From: Pantoea sp. alder81
GTDB lineage: Bacteria; Pseudomonadota; Gammaproteobacteria; Enterobacterales; Enterobacteriaceae
Reading direction: 5' to 3'
NCBI RefSeq assembly: GCF_020179835.1
Contig: NZ_JAIUDA010000006.1
Coordinates: forward strand, 298,291 to 362,290
DNA: 64,000 nucleotides
This document shows positions 31,431 to 40,238 of this stretch, piece after piece. Under the pieces are notes generated by a model. That model had not been told where the DNA came from. It saw only the letters and a list, made by a program, of their open reading frames with translations, and did no database searches. How positions within the stretch are numbered: the stretch's first letter is position 1; the number at the start of each line of letters is the position of its first letter. Position numbers and translations under genes: made by a program.

Positions 31431-33974
31431 TTACACCAGCGTTTTAAGACGGTAAATCCACTCCAGCGCCTGTTTTGGTGTAAGGCTATCAGGATCCAGC
31501 GCTTCTAACGCATCTACAGCTGGCGATGTTTCTGCTACCAACAGCTGCATTTGCGATCCTTCTACCGTGGATGCCGCTGAACTGCCGGAGAGCGCTTCCA
31601 GCTCTTTCAGCTTGTTGCGCGCGCGTTTGATCACATCTTTCGGTACACCCGCTAATGCAGCAACCGCCAGACCATAACTTTTACTGGCTGCGCCATCCTG
31701 CACGCTGTGCATGAATGCAATGGTATCGCCATGCTCCACAGCATCAAGATGCACATTCACTACGCCTTCCATTTTTTCCGGCAGGGTGGTGAGTTCAAAG
31801 TAGTGGGTGGCAAACAACGTCATCGCTTTGATTCGATTCGCCAGGCTTTCCGCACAGGCCCACGCCAACGACAACCCATCGTAGGTTGATGTGCCGCGAC
31901 CGATTTCATCCATCAACACCAGACTGTTCTCAGTGGCGTTGTGCAGGATATTGGCCGTCTCAGTCATCTCGACCATAAAGGTTGAGCGCCCTGACGCCAG
32001 GTCATCGGCCGCACCGACACGCGTGAAGATGCGATCGATAGGACCAATCACGGTCTCTTCGGCTGGCACATAGCTGCCAATCCACGCCATCAGCGCAATC
32101 AATGCAGTCTGACGCATATAGGTACTTTTACCGCCCATATTCGGACCGGTGATGATCAACATGCGGCGCTGATTTGACAGCGACAGCGGGTTAGCAATGA
32201 ACGGCTCTTTCAGCACCTGCTCCACGACAGGATGGCGGCCAGCGGTGATGCGAATGCCGGCTTTTTCCTGCAGCACCGGGCGGCAGTAATTCAGCGTCCA
32301 GGCACGTTCTGCCAGGTTAGCCAACACATCCAGTTCAGCCAGCGCCGCCGCACTGATCTGCAGTGCTTCAAGATGAGGCAGTAAGCTATCGAGTAACGCT
32401 TCGTACAGGCCTTTTTCGAGCGCCAGCGCTTTGCCTTTTGAGGTCAGTACTTTGTCTTCATACTCTTTCAATTCGGGAATAATGTAGCGCTCGGCGTTTT
32501 TCAACGTCTGGCGGCGGACATAGTGAATCGGCACCTGATGGCTTTGGCCGCGGCTGACCTGAATGTAGTAACCATGAATTGCGTTAAAACCGACCTTTAA
32601 GGTATCCAGACCTAACTTCTCTCGCTCACGAATTTCGAGGCGGTCGAGATAATCCGTAGCGCCGTCAGCCAGCGCGCGCCATTCATCTAATTCGGCGTTA
32701 TAGCCAGGCGCAATCACACCGCCGTCACGCACCAGTACGGGAGGGGATTCAATGACGGCTTGTTCCAGCAGCTCGCGCAGTTCAGCAAACTCACCCATCT
32801 GCGAACGCAAATTGACTAGCTGGATCGCCTCAACACCTTGCAACTGCTGATTCAGTTCCGGCAGTTGCTGGAAGGCATGTCGCATGCGAGCCAAATCACG
32901 CGGGCGCGCGGTGCGCAGTGCCAGGCGCGCCAGGATGCGTTCCAAATCGCCCACCTGGCGCAATACCGGCTGCAATGCTTCACTCAGTGATTGCAGTTCG
33001 GCAATGGATTCCTGGCGCCGACCAATGGTGGTGACATCGCGCAGCGGCATGTGCAGCCAGCGCTTCAGCATACGGCTGCCCATCGGAGTGACGGTTTTAT
33101 CCAGCACCGCTGCCAGGGTATTGTCGAGACCTCCTGCCAGGTTCTGCGTGATTTCCAGGTTGCGGCGGGTGGCCGCATCCATGATTACGCTGTCCTGCTG
33201 GCGCTCCATACTTAACGAGCGAATATGTGGCAGGGAGGTGCGTTGGGTGTCCTTAACATATTGAAGCAGGCAACCCGCAGCGCGCAGCGCCAGATGGGCC
33301 TGTTCAACACCAAAGCCGCTGAGATCACGCGTGCCAAATTGCAGGTTTAATTGCTGGCGTGCGGTGTCGATTTCATATTCCCACAGCGGACGACGGCGCA
33401 GACCACGACGCTGATCGATCAGCGCCATCGCCTGGAAATCTTCTGGGTAGAGCAGTTCGGCAGGGTTAGTACGCTGCAGTTCTGCCGCCATAGTCTCCTG
33501 ATCGGCTGGTTCGCTCAGGCGAAAACGACCCGAGCTGATATCAAGCGTGGCATAACCAAATCCGCGCGGGCTCTGGAAGATTGCCGCCAGCAAGTTATCC
33601 TGACGTTCCTGCAACAGCGCTTCATCACTGATGGTGCCGGGGGTCACAATGCGGACGACCTTACGTTCGACCGGGCCTTTGCTCAGCGCCGGATCGCCAA
33701 TCTGTTCACAGATCGCCACGGATTCACCGAGCTGGACCAGTTTCGCCAGGTAACCTTCAACAGCATGATAAGGCACGCCCGCCATCGGGATGGGTTCACC
33801 CGCTGACGCGCCGCGTTTAGTGAGTGAAATCTCCAGCAGTTGCGAGGCTCGCCTGGCGTCGTCGTAGAACAGCTCGTAAAAATCGCCCATGCGATAAAAC
33901 AGCAGGATTTCGGGATGGTCAGCCTTCAGGCGCAGGTATTGCTGCATCATGGGCGTGTGGCCAGTAAAGTCCAT
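31431..33974 (-). CDS. mutS: DNA mismatch repair protein MutS
   Basis: MutS recognises base mismatches and small loops and recruits MutL and MutH. The 847-residue protein has the mismatch-binding N-terminal domain ([15 protein letters not shown] with the Phe-x-Glu wedge motif), the connector, core and clamp domains, and the ATPase domain with Walker [15 protein letters not shown] near residue 605, [27 protein letters not shown] and ATHYFELT. I start at ATG 33974, preceded eight bases away by gaaaggagc; an in-frame start at 34007 adds 11 unrelated residues. It converges on rpoS with only about 130 bases between, without the variable insertions seen here in E. coli strains. Confidence 0.96.
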   Translation of the reverse strand: MDFTGHTPMMQQYLRLKADHPEILLFYRMGDFYELFYDDARRASQLLEISLTKRGASAGEPIPMAGVPYHAVEGYLAKLVQLGESVAICEQIGDPALSKGPVERKVVRIVTPGTISDEALLQERQDNLLAAIFQSPRGFGYATLDISSGRFRLSEPADQETMAAELQRTNPAELLYPEDFQAMALIDQRRGLRRRPLWEYEIDTARQQLNLQFGTRDLSGFGVEQAHLALRAAGCLLQYVKDTQRTSLPHIRSLSMERQQDSVIMDAATRRNLEITQNLAGGLDNTLAAVLDKTVTPMGSRMLKRWLHMPLRDVTTIGRRQESIAELQSLSEALQPVLRQVGDLERILARLALRTARPRDLARMRHAFQQLPELNQQLQGVEAIQLVNLRSQMGEFAELRELLEQAVIESPPVLVRDGGVIAPGYNAELDEWRALADGATDYLDRLEIREREKLGLDTLKVGFNAIHGYYIQVSRGQSHQVPIHYVRRQTLKNAERYIIPELKEYEDKVLTSKGKALALEKGLYEALLDSLLPHLEALQISAAALAELDVLANLAERAWTLNYCRPVLQEKAGIRITAGRHPVVEQVLKEPFIANPLSLSNQRRMLIITGPNMGGKSTYMRQTALIALMAWIGSYVPAEETVIGPIDRIFTRVGAADDLASGRSTFMVEMTETANILHNATENSLVLMDEIGRGTSTYDGLSLAWACAESLANRIKAMTLFATHYFELTTLPEKMEGVVNVHLDAVEHGDTIAFMHSVQDGAASKSYGLAVAALAGVPKDVIKRARNKLKELEALSGSSAASTVEGSQMQLLVAETSPAVDALEALDPDSLTPKQALEWIYRLKTLV

Positions 33975-34340
33975 TTGCGCTGCTCCTTTCATCTCGTTTT
34001 CACTCAAAATTCACTCGTTCGATCATGGCTGCCCGACATGAGCAGGCCAGCGTGGTGCGTTATCCTACAGATGGATAACCAAAGCGCAGATATTAACATT
34101 TTGCCCTGCGCGCATCATCCGCTCGCAATGGATTCTGGCAGCCGACCTTAACAAATTGCGACAAGCAGTAAAAAGCAAAATCTGGTGTTAAAGATAAACT
34201 GTGGATCCGTTCCGCAAATTTTCGCTGCAACCCACTGAAACCAGGGAAAAGCAGCGTAAATTTAAGATATTGCTCTGTATCCCGCTTTGATGAACGATTA
34301 CCATGTTGGCTTCCGGTTTCATCTGGCTTATGGATATCTA
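33975..34340. other. mutS-mltB divergent intergenic region
   Basis: This 366-base gap separates divergent mutS and mltB. I see no gene, strong stem-loop or recognised operator in it. It must contain promoters in both directions, but no pair of boxes is good enough to call. It is a junction relative to E. coli, where mutS and mltB are not neighbours. Confidence 0.5.
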
Positions 34341-35423
34341 ATGCGTTTTAAGGTTGCTTTTCTTCCACTTATCGCCTTGCTTGCTGCCTGCAGCAGTAAG
34401 CCTGCAACCCAGCAGCAAACCGCCGTTGTGCCTGCACCAAAAGGTGGTTTTTTACTGGAACCTTCACACGCCGTTCAGCCGATGTTTGGTGATTTCGCGG
34501 GAAATCCGGCGGCTGAGCAGTTTATTGATCAAATGGTGGCAAAACACGGTTTTAACCGCGATCAACTGCATGCCGTGATTGGCCAGGCGAAGCGTCTTGA
34601 TTACGTGCTGCGCCTGATGGATCAACAAGCGCCAAGCTACACGCCGCCGACGGGGCCAAACGGTGCCTGGATCCGCTATCGCAATAAATTCATCACGCCA
34701 GATAATGTGCAAAATGGTGTGGCGTTCTGGGATCAATATCAGGACGCGCTGCAACGCGCTCAACAGGTTTATGGTGTGCCGCCAGAGATCATTGTCGGGA
34801 TCATTGGCGTGGAAACACGTTGGGGTCGGGTGATGGGCAAAACGCGTCTGCTGGATGCGCTGGCCACCTTATCCTTTAGCTATCCGCGTCGCGCGGCCTA
34901 CTTCAGCAGCGAACTGGAAACCTTCCTGTTGATGGCGCGTACTGAACAGGACGACCCGCTGGATCTGCGCGGTTCCTTCGCGGGTGCAATGGGTTACGGT
35001 CAGTTTATGCCGTCTTCTTATAAGCAGTATGCGGTCGACTTCAATGGTGATGGCCACATTAACCTGTGGGATCCGGTGGATGCGATTGGCAGCGTAGCAA
35101 ATTACTTCAAAGAGCACGGCTGGCGCGCGGGGCAGAATGTTGCCGTACCGGCAAGCGGTCAGGCTCCTGCGCTGGAAAATGGGTTTAAAACGCTTTATCC
35201 GGTGAATACGTTGATGGCGAGCGGCCTCACGCCGCAAGGATCGCTGGATGGTAACAACCAAGCGAGTCTGCTGCGCTTTGATCTGGGTACCAGTTATCAA
35301 TATTGGTATGGTCTGCCTAACTTCTATGTCATCACGCGCTATAACCACAGTACGCACTATGCGATGGCGGTGTGGCAGTTGGGCCAGGCAGTGGCGAAAG
35401 CGCGTCAGGGCAACATGCTTTAA
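34341..35423 (+). CDS. mltB: Membrane-bound lytic murein transglycosylase B
   Basis: MltB is an outer-membrane lipoprotein that cleaves the glycan strands of peptidoglycan to 1,6-anhydromuropeptides. The 360-residue protein starts MRFKVAFLPLIALLAACSS, with the lipidated Cys17. The catalytic glutamate is in GVETRWGRVMGKTR, followed by SYPRRAAYFSSELE, GSFAGAMGYGQFMPSS and the EF-hand-like DFNGDGHINLWDP, all typical of family 3 transglycosylases. I use ATG 34341, which begins the lipoprotein leader; an in-frame start at 34287 adds 18 residues. Length equals E. coli (361). Confidence 0.95.
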   Translation: MRFKVAFLPLIALLAACSSKPATQQQTAVVPAPKGGFLLEPSHAVQPMFGDFAGNPAAEQFIDQMVAKHGFNRDQLHAVIGQAKRLDYVLRLMDQQAPSYTPPTGPNGAWIRYRNKFITPDNVQNGVAFWDQYQDALQRAQQVYGVPPEIIVGIIGVETRWGRVMGKTRLLDALATLSFSYPRRAAYFSSELETFLLMARTEQDDPLDLRGSFAGAMGYGQFMPSSYKQYAVDFNGDGHINLWDPVDAIGSVANYFKEHGWRAGQNVAVPASGQAPALENGFKTLYPVNTLMASGLTPQGSLDGNNQASLLRFDLGTSYQYWYGLPNFYVITRYNHSTHYAMAVWQLGQAVAKARQGNML

Positions 35424-35509
35424 TGCTGTCCTTATAAAGAGTGAGGGTATAAGATGGCGCCCCTTTTGCGGTGCCATCTTTACCGCCTTTCGACTTCTGA
35501 GGAACGCTA

Positions 35510-35845
35510 ATGACAACGTTACCTGCTTGCCCTGTGTGTCAGGCTGATTATACCTGGCAGGATGGTGAAAACCTGAACTGCCCATCTTGTGGTCATATCT
35601 GGTCACCGAGTGCTGATGCAGCATCGGATAGCCTGGTGGTGCGTGATGCCAATGGCAATCTGCTCGCCGATGGCGACAGCGTTACTGTGGTCAAAGATCT
35701 CAAGGTGAAAGGGAGCTCCTCAACCCTGAAGATTGGCACCAAAGTGAAAAGCATTCGCCTGGTTGAAGGCGACCATAACATTGATTGCAAAATTGATGGT
35801 TTTGGTCCGATGAAACTCAAATCTGAGTTTGTGAAAAAGAACTGA
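35510..35845 (+). CDS. yjdM: PhnA/YjdM-family zinc-ribbon protein
   Basis: The 111-residue protein has an N-terminal zinc ribbon with two CxxC pairs ([12 protein letters not shown] and [10 protein letters not shown]), followed by the C-terminal domain typical of the family once called PhnA, with [21 protein letters not shown] and VKGSS. Despite the old name, the family is not part of C-P lyase; its role is poorly defined. ATG 35510 is preceded by tgaggaacgc. It stands between mltB and a convergent aldolase gene, a position not used in E. coli. Confidence 0.9.
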   Translation: MTTLPACPVCQADYTWQDGENLNCPSCGHIWSPSADAASDSLVVRDANGNLLADGDSVTVVKDLKVKGSSSTLKIGTKVKSIRLVEGDHNIDCKIDGFGPMKLKSEFVKKN

Positions 35846-35880
35846 GAACAGGACGGCTGCCCGGCCGTCCCGTATTGTGT

Positions 35881-36768
35881 TCACATCAGTAAGCGATCCA
35901 GCTCCGCGCACTGCTCAGCCGTCAGTTCACCGCCATAATTGCGTGAATGGCTGCTCATAGAATCATATTTGCGCGCCACTGCGGTTTTGATGGTCGTGAC
36001 AAAGTCATCGCCAATGGTGTAGATCGCCATCAGCTTACCAATGCGCTGCTGAATCTGTGCCAACTGCGCTAAATCTCCCGCACGCCAGGCGCGCATCGCC
36101 CCGGCAAACAACTCCGGCACAATGTTGTTTAAACCGGAAATCACCCCGGCACCGCCTGCCAGTAAATTGGGCAGCAGATATTCGTCATATCCGGAAAGCA
36201 CCGTGAAATCAGGGCGTACCTTTTGAGTTTCTTCAATCAGGGCACGATTGTGCGACAGGCAATCCATGGTGTCTTTAATACCGATAAACTGCGGCAGTTC
36301 AGCCGCTAACTCTGCCACCAATGCGGGCGTCAAATCGCAGCCGGTACGCGCCGGGAAATTATAGGCAAACCACTTGCCACCTAACTGTTTATCCAGCGCT
36401 TTAAAGTAGCTCAACAGCTGTTTCTGCGTTTGCCCATAATAGTAGGGCGGCAAAACCATCACGGCGTCATACCCGTTTTGCCAGGCAGCTTCAGCGAGCT
36501 GCAACATATCCGGAACACAGGTACTTGAGACATTCGCAACCATGGTCAGTGGCGAAAGCTGACGTGCTTCGCTAATCAGCATCAGTCTTTCCTGCTGGGT
36601 TAACGATGCAAACTCTCCGATACTGCCCATCAGTAACAGCGTATCAATCCCCGAGGTGCTCAGGCGCGCAAAGTGGCGGCCCAGCGCATCAATATCGAGT
36701 CGGTTATGTTGATCGAAAGGGGTAACTGAAGGACACCAGATGCCCGTTAATTCAGGTTGTGCAGCCAT
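35881..36768 (-). CDS. Dihydrodipicolinate synthase/N-acetylneuraminate lyase family aldolase
   Basis: This 295-residue TIM-barrel protein belongs to the DapA/NanA superfamily of Schiff-base aldolases. It shows LLMGSIGEFASLTQQER (the GxxGE motif), the tyrosine motif FAYNFPARTG, the Schiff-base lysine in IGIKDTMD, and the ligand loop GGAGVISGLNNIVPE. It is more like the DapA-related sugar-acid or hydroxy-oxo-acid aldolases (YagE/YjhH type) than true DapA, but the substrate cannot be read from sequence. I start at ATG 36768, seven bases after gagga; an upstream in-frame ATG at 36789 overlaps that ribosome-binding site. No transporter or dehydrogenase neighbours give a pathway. Confidence 0.85.
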   Translation of the reverse strand: MAAQPELTGIWCPSVTPFDQHNRLDIDALGRHFARLSTSGIDTLLLMGSIGEFASLTQQERLMLISEARQLSPLTMVANVSSTCVPDMLQLAEAAWQNGYDAVMVLPPYYYGQTQKQLLSYFKALDKQLGGKWFAYNFPARTGCDLTPALVAELAAELPQFIGIKDTMDCLSHNRALIEETQKVRPDFTVLSGYDEYLLPNLLAGGAGVISGLNNIVPELFAGAMRAWRAGDLAQLAQIQQRIGKLMAIYTIGDDFVTTIKTAVARKYDSMSSHSRNYGGELTAEQCAELDRLLM

Positions 36769-36936
36769 AACATCATCCTCAATTTTCATGAAATGAAACG
36801 TTGTTTTAACTTAGTGCTCGTGACTGACATTAACCAGTGACAAAGGGTAAAAAGGTGAGACATCGCACTTTTCTCTTCGCTCCGCGATTAAGAAAACAGG
36901 TAGTGTGATGCTCTTCAGCCAGACAGGAGCGTTGCC

Positions 36937-37713
36937 ATGCAAGACTGGAATCCACAGCTGTATCGTCAATTTGAATCGGAGCGCACGCGTCCTGCGCGTG
37001 AACTGTTAGAACGTATTCCTCTTACCGACGTGCATTTCGCTACAGACCTAGGATGCGGGCCTGGCAACAGCACAGAGCTGCTGGCGCAAGCGTGGCCAGG
37101 CGCGGTGATTACGGGCCTCGACAGCTCAGCAGCCATGCTCGAACAAGCGCATGAGCGTTTACCTTCCTGCACTTTTTTGCAGGCGGATATCCGTACCTGG
37201 CAGGCTAATCAGCCACAGCAGGTCATCTATGCGAACGCTTCGCTTCAGTGGCTAACCGATCATCACACGCTGCTGCCGCATCTGGTTGAACAGCTGGATA
37301 TCGGTGGCGCTCTGGCGATTCAGATGCCGGACAATCTTGAAGAGGCCTCCCACCGCTTAATGCGTGAAGTGGCGGCAGGTGAGCGCTGGCAGGCGCATAT
37401 CTCGCCACAGGCTGCGGATCGCAAACGTCTGCTGACCACGGAACAATATTATGATTTGCTGAGTGATGCGGGTTGTCAGGTGGATATCTGGCGTACCACT
37501 TACTATCACCCGATGGCCGATGCGCAGGGCATCATTACCTGGCTCCGTGCCACGGGCTTGCGTCCTTTCCTCGCGGGATTGACCGAACAGCAACAAGCGG
37601 ATTTTCTGCATGATTATCATCAGGCACTTTTGACGGCTTATCCCCCACGCAACAACGGCCAGGTTCTGTTAGCTTTCCCACGCTTATTTATGGTCGCAGT
37701 GAGAACGCGTTAA
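36937..37713 (+). CDS. tam: Trans-aconitate 2-methyltransferase
   Basis: Tam methylates trans-aconitate with SAM, neutralising this inhibitory by-product of the citric acid cycle. The 258-residue protein begins [20 protein letters not shown], has SAM motif [20 protein letters not shown] near residues 35-54, GLDSSAAML, and the family segments [31 protein letters not shown] and [14 protein letters not shown] 36937 is preceded by acaggagcg. In E. coli tam is elsewhere; here it lies between the aldolase gene and pncC. Confidence 0.93.
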   Translation: MQDWNPQLYRQFESERTRPARELLERIPLTDVHFATDLGCGPGNSTELLAQAWPGAVITGLDSSAAMLEQAHERLPSCTFLQADIRTWQANQPQQVIYANASLQWLTDHHTLLPHLVEQLDIGGALAIQMPDNLEEASHRLMREVAAGERWQAHISPQAADRKRLLTTEQYYDLLSDAGCQVDIWRTTYYHPMADAQGIITWLRATGLRPFLAGLTEQQQADFLHDYHQALLTAYPPRNNGQVLLAFPRLFMVAVRTR

Positions 37714-37815
37714 AATCGCTGGAAGCGGATGCGCAAAATGGTGCGTCAGAGGTTGAAAAGGGCGCGCTGTTGCACCATTTATGGTTAACGCGCAGCGCCA
37801 AAACAGGAGAAGGCG

Positions 37816-38310
37816 ATGAACGACCAACAGTTGCAGCAGCTCAGCCAGCGTATTGGTGAACAGCTGAAAAAACGCGAGGCAACGGTGACCGCGGCGGAAT
37901 CCTGCACCGGTGGCTGGATTGCCAAAGTGTTTACCGATATCAGTGGCAGCTCAGCCTGGTTTGAGCGGGGTTTCGTGACCTACAGCAACGAAGCTAAACA
38001 ACAGATGGTGAGTGTACAGGCTGATACTCTGGCCCAGCATGGCGCGGTGAGTGAGCAAACCGTGCGTGAGATGGCGCGGGGTGCCTGCAATGCCGCCGCC
38101 GCTGAGTTTGGCATTGCCGTGAGCGGTATTGCGGGGCCAGATGGCGGTTCGGCAGAAAAGCCGGTGGGTACTGTGTGGTTTGCCATTGCCGGGCCTGGCG
38201 ATCGTGTTCTGGCGCAGCGGCAGATCTTTGCCGGAGACCGTGACGCGGTGCGTCGGCAATCTGTCGCCTGGGCGCTGCAAACACTGCTTGATGAATTTCT
38301 GACAAATTAA
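37816..38310 (+). CDS. pncC: Nicotinamide-nucleotide amidase
   Basis: PncC deamidates nicotinamide mononucleotide to nicotinate mononucleotide in pyridine nucleotide recycling. The 164-residue protein is a stand-alone CinA C-terminal domain with TAAESCTGGWIAKVFTDISGSSAWFERGFVTYSN near residues 25-58 and the motif VSGIAGPDGGSAEKPVGTVW. Start ATG 37816 is preceded by aggagaaggcg. It lies directly ahead of recA, as in E. coli (ygaD). Confidence 0.94.
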   Translation: MNDQQLQQLSQRIGEQLKKREATVTAAESCTGGWIAKVFTDISGSSAWFERGFVTYSNEAKQQMVSVQADTLAQHGAVSEQTVREMARGACNAAAAEFGIAVSGIAGPDGGSAEKPVGTVWFAIAGPGDRVLAQRQIFAGDRDAVRRQSVAWALQTLLDEFLTN

Positions 38311-38312
38311 AC

Positions 38313-38340
38313 TTGATACTGTATGGTCATACAGTATAAT
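38313..38340 (+). promoter_or_regulatory. recA promoter with overlapping LexA (SOS) box
   Basis: The 20-base palindrome tactgtatggtcatacagta at 38317-38336 fits the LexA consensus CTGT-N8-ACAG exactly. It lies between a -35 TTGATA (38313-38318) and a perfect -10 TATAAT (38335-38340), spaced 16 bases, so LexA would block polymerase directly. recA starts 65 bases further on. Confidence 0.95.
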
Positions 38341-38404
38341 TACCGGCAACAGAACGAGCAGGCACATAATGATGTCGGCTTACCCAGCATGATTAGGAGT
38401 GGAA

Positions 38405-39481
38405 ATGGCGATTGACGAGAACAAACAGAAAGCTTTAGCAGCCGCGCTGGGCCAGATTGAGAAACAATTTGGTAAAGGCTCGATCATGCGCCTGGGTGAA
38501 GACCGTTCGATGGATGTAGAAACCATCTCGACCGGTTCACTGTCACTGGATATCGCGTTGGGTGCCGGCGGTTTGCCAATGGGCCGTATCGTTGAGATTT
38601 ACGGACCAGAATCATCCGGTAAAACTACGCTAACACTGCAGGTGATTGCCGCAGCGCAGCGTAAAGGTAAAACCTGTGCCTTTATCGATGCGGAACACGC
38701 GCTTGACCCGGTGTATGCCAAAAAACTCGGCGTAGATATCGACAATCTGCTGTGTTCGCAGCCGGATACCGGTGAGCAAGCGCTGGAGATCTGTGATGCG
38801 TTAGCACGCTCGGGTGCCGTTGATGTGATCATCGTTGACTCCGTGGCGGCACTGACGCCGAAAGCGGAGATCGAAGGTGAAATCGGTGATTCGCACATGG
38901 GTCTGGCTGCACGTATGATGAGCCAGGCGATGCGTAAGTTAGCGGGCAACCTGAAGCAGTCCAACACGCTGCTGATCTTCATCAACCAGATTCGTATGAA
39001 AATTGGTGTGATGTTTGGTAACCCAGAAACCACCACCGGTGGTAACGCGCTGAAATTCTACGCTTCTGTTCGTCTTGATATCCGCCGTATCGGTGCGATT
39101 AAAGAGGGCGATGAAGTGGTCGGTAGCGAAACCCGCGTCAAAGTGGTGAAGAACAAAATCGCTGCACCGTTTAAGCAGGCTGAATTCCAGATCATGTATG
39201 GCGAAGGGATCAACACCTTCGGCGAGCTGGTGGATCTCGGCGTGAAGCACAAACTGGTTGAGAAAGCCGGTGCGTGGTACAGCTACAACGGCGATAAAAT
39301 TGGTCAAGGTAAAGCGAACTCGACCAACTTCCTTAAAGAGAATCCAGCGATTGCCAACGAGATCGATAAGAAGTTGCGTGATCTGCTGCTGACGGGAGCG
39401 ACAGCGACAGCAGGAGCCGCTGCAGCACAAACCCCTGCTGGTGACTACCAGGAAGCTAGCGAAACTAACGAAGATTTCTAA
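38405..39481 (+). CDS. recA: Recombinase A
   Basis: RecA forms filaments on single-stranded DNA, drives homologous pairing and strand exchange, and stimulates LexA self-cleavage. The 358-residue protein has Walker [17 protein letters not shown] near residue 66, [15 protein letters not shown], the DNA-binding loops L1 ([20 protein letters not shown]) and L2 ([20 protein letters not shown]), and an alanine-rich then acidic tail ending SETNEDF. I start at ATG 38405 ([16 protein letters not shown]), preceded by taggagtgga; ATG 38399 lies inside that site. SOS control is indicated by the upstream LexA box. Confidence 0.98.
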   Translation: MAIDENKQKALAAALGQIEKQFGKGSIMRLGEDRSMDVETISTGSLSLDIALGAGGLPMGRIVEIYGPESSGKTTLTLQVIAAAQRKGKTCAFIDAEHALDPVYAKKLGVDIDNLLCSQPDTGEQALEICDALARSGAVDVIIVDSVAALTPKAEIEGEIGDSHMGLAARMMSQAMRKLAGNLKQSNTLLIFINQIRMKIGVMFGNPETTTGGNALKFYASVRLDIRRIGAIKEGDEVVGSETRVKVVKNKIAAPFKQAEFQIMYGEGINTFGELVDLGVKHKLVEKAGAWYSYNGDKIGQGKANSTNFLKENPAIANEIDKKLRDLLLTGATATAGAAAAQTPAGDYQEASETNEDF

Positions 39482-39489
39482 GATACCCA

Positions 39490-39519
39490 ACGGGAGCAGC
39501 GATGCTCCCGTTTGCTTTT
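39490..39519 (+). terminator. Terminator between recA and recX
   Basis: CGGGAGCA and TGCTCCCG-type arms (39491-39510) form a strong stem followed by tttgctttt. In relatives partial read-through here gives low recX expression. Confidence 0.8.
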
Positions 39520-39588
39520 CCCCGTCAACACTTCCCCTGCTCGTCTTCTTGCTTTACCCTGCGCAACAGTCAGAACAAGGTACAACTC

Positions 39589-40104
39589 ATGTCATCATCA
39601 CCTTCTGCGGCTTCGGTGCCGACATTTTCTCGTTTGCTGGATCGTGCCATGCGTGTGTTATCACAGCGTGACCACAGTCGTGACGAATTGAAACGTAAGC
39701 TGCAACTCTCTAGTCAGCGAGCAGCTTATCTGAAGCAAGAAGAAAACGTGCCGATACCGGATGAGTTGCTGGAAAAGGTGCTCGACTGGTGCCAGGAAAG
39801 CGGCTGGCTGAACGATCAGCGCTTTACCGAACGTTTTATCCAAAGCCGGGCGCGCAAAGGATATGGTTCACAACGCGTGCGCATGGAGTTGCAACAGAAG
39901 GGCATCAGCCGCGATGAGATCAATCAGGCAATGATGGATACTGAAGTGGACTGGAGCCAGTGCGCGGCTGATTTGGCTAAGCGTAAATTTGGTGAACCTC
40001 TGCCACAAACCTGGGCTGAGAAAAGCAAGGTACAGCGCTTTTTAATGTCTAAAGGCTTTATGATGGAAGATATTCATGCAGTTTTCAGAAATATTGACGA
40101 CTGA
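39589..40104 (+). CDS. recX: Regulatory protein RecX
   Basis: RecX binds RecA filaments and restrains their growth and ATPase activity. The 171-residue protein is a string of helical repeats: LLDRAMRVLSQRDHSRDELKRKL, then WCQESGWLNDQRFTERFIQSRARKGYGSQRVRMELQQKGI near residues 80-120, and VQRFLMSKGFMMEDIHAVF at the end. I start at ATG 39589 with aagg eight bases upstream; the longer in-frame start at 39502 runs through the recA terminator. It is normally cotranscribed with recA by read-through. Confidence 0.93.
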   Translation: MSSSPSAASVPTFSRLLDRAMRVLSQRDHSRDELKRKLQLSSQRAAYLKQEENVPIPDELLEKVLDWCQESGWLNDQRFTERFIQSRARKGYGSQRVRMELQQKGISRDEINQAMMDTEVDWSQCAADLAKRKFGEPLPQTWAEKSKVQRFLMSKGFMMEDIHAVFRNIDD

Positions 40105-40238
40105 AAGGCGATGGGATTTTACTTCCCACTGAAGAAAATTTATCTTATTCCCACTTTTTGTTCCTCAATCAGCGGTAAACCTGCAGATGTGGTTTGCCCG
40201 CGAAAGGGAACGTTCGTTAGCGTGATTCCAGGAATTAT

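Noticed and set aside
35881..36768. True dapA (lysine biosynthesis)
   Set aside because: The FAYNFPARTG and GIKDT motifs only place it in the superfamily; context and sequence fit a paralogue of unknown substrate better than housekeeping DapA.
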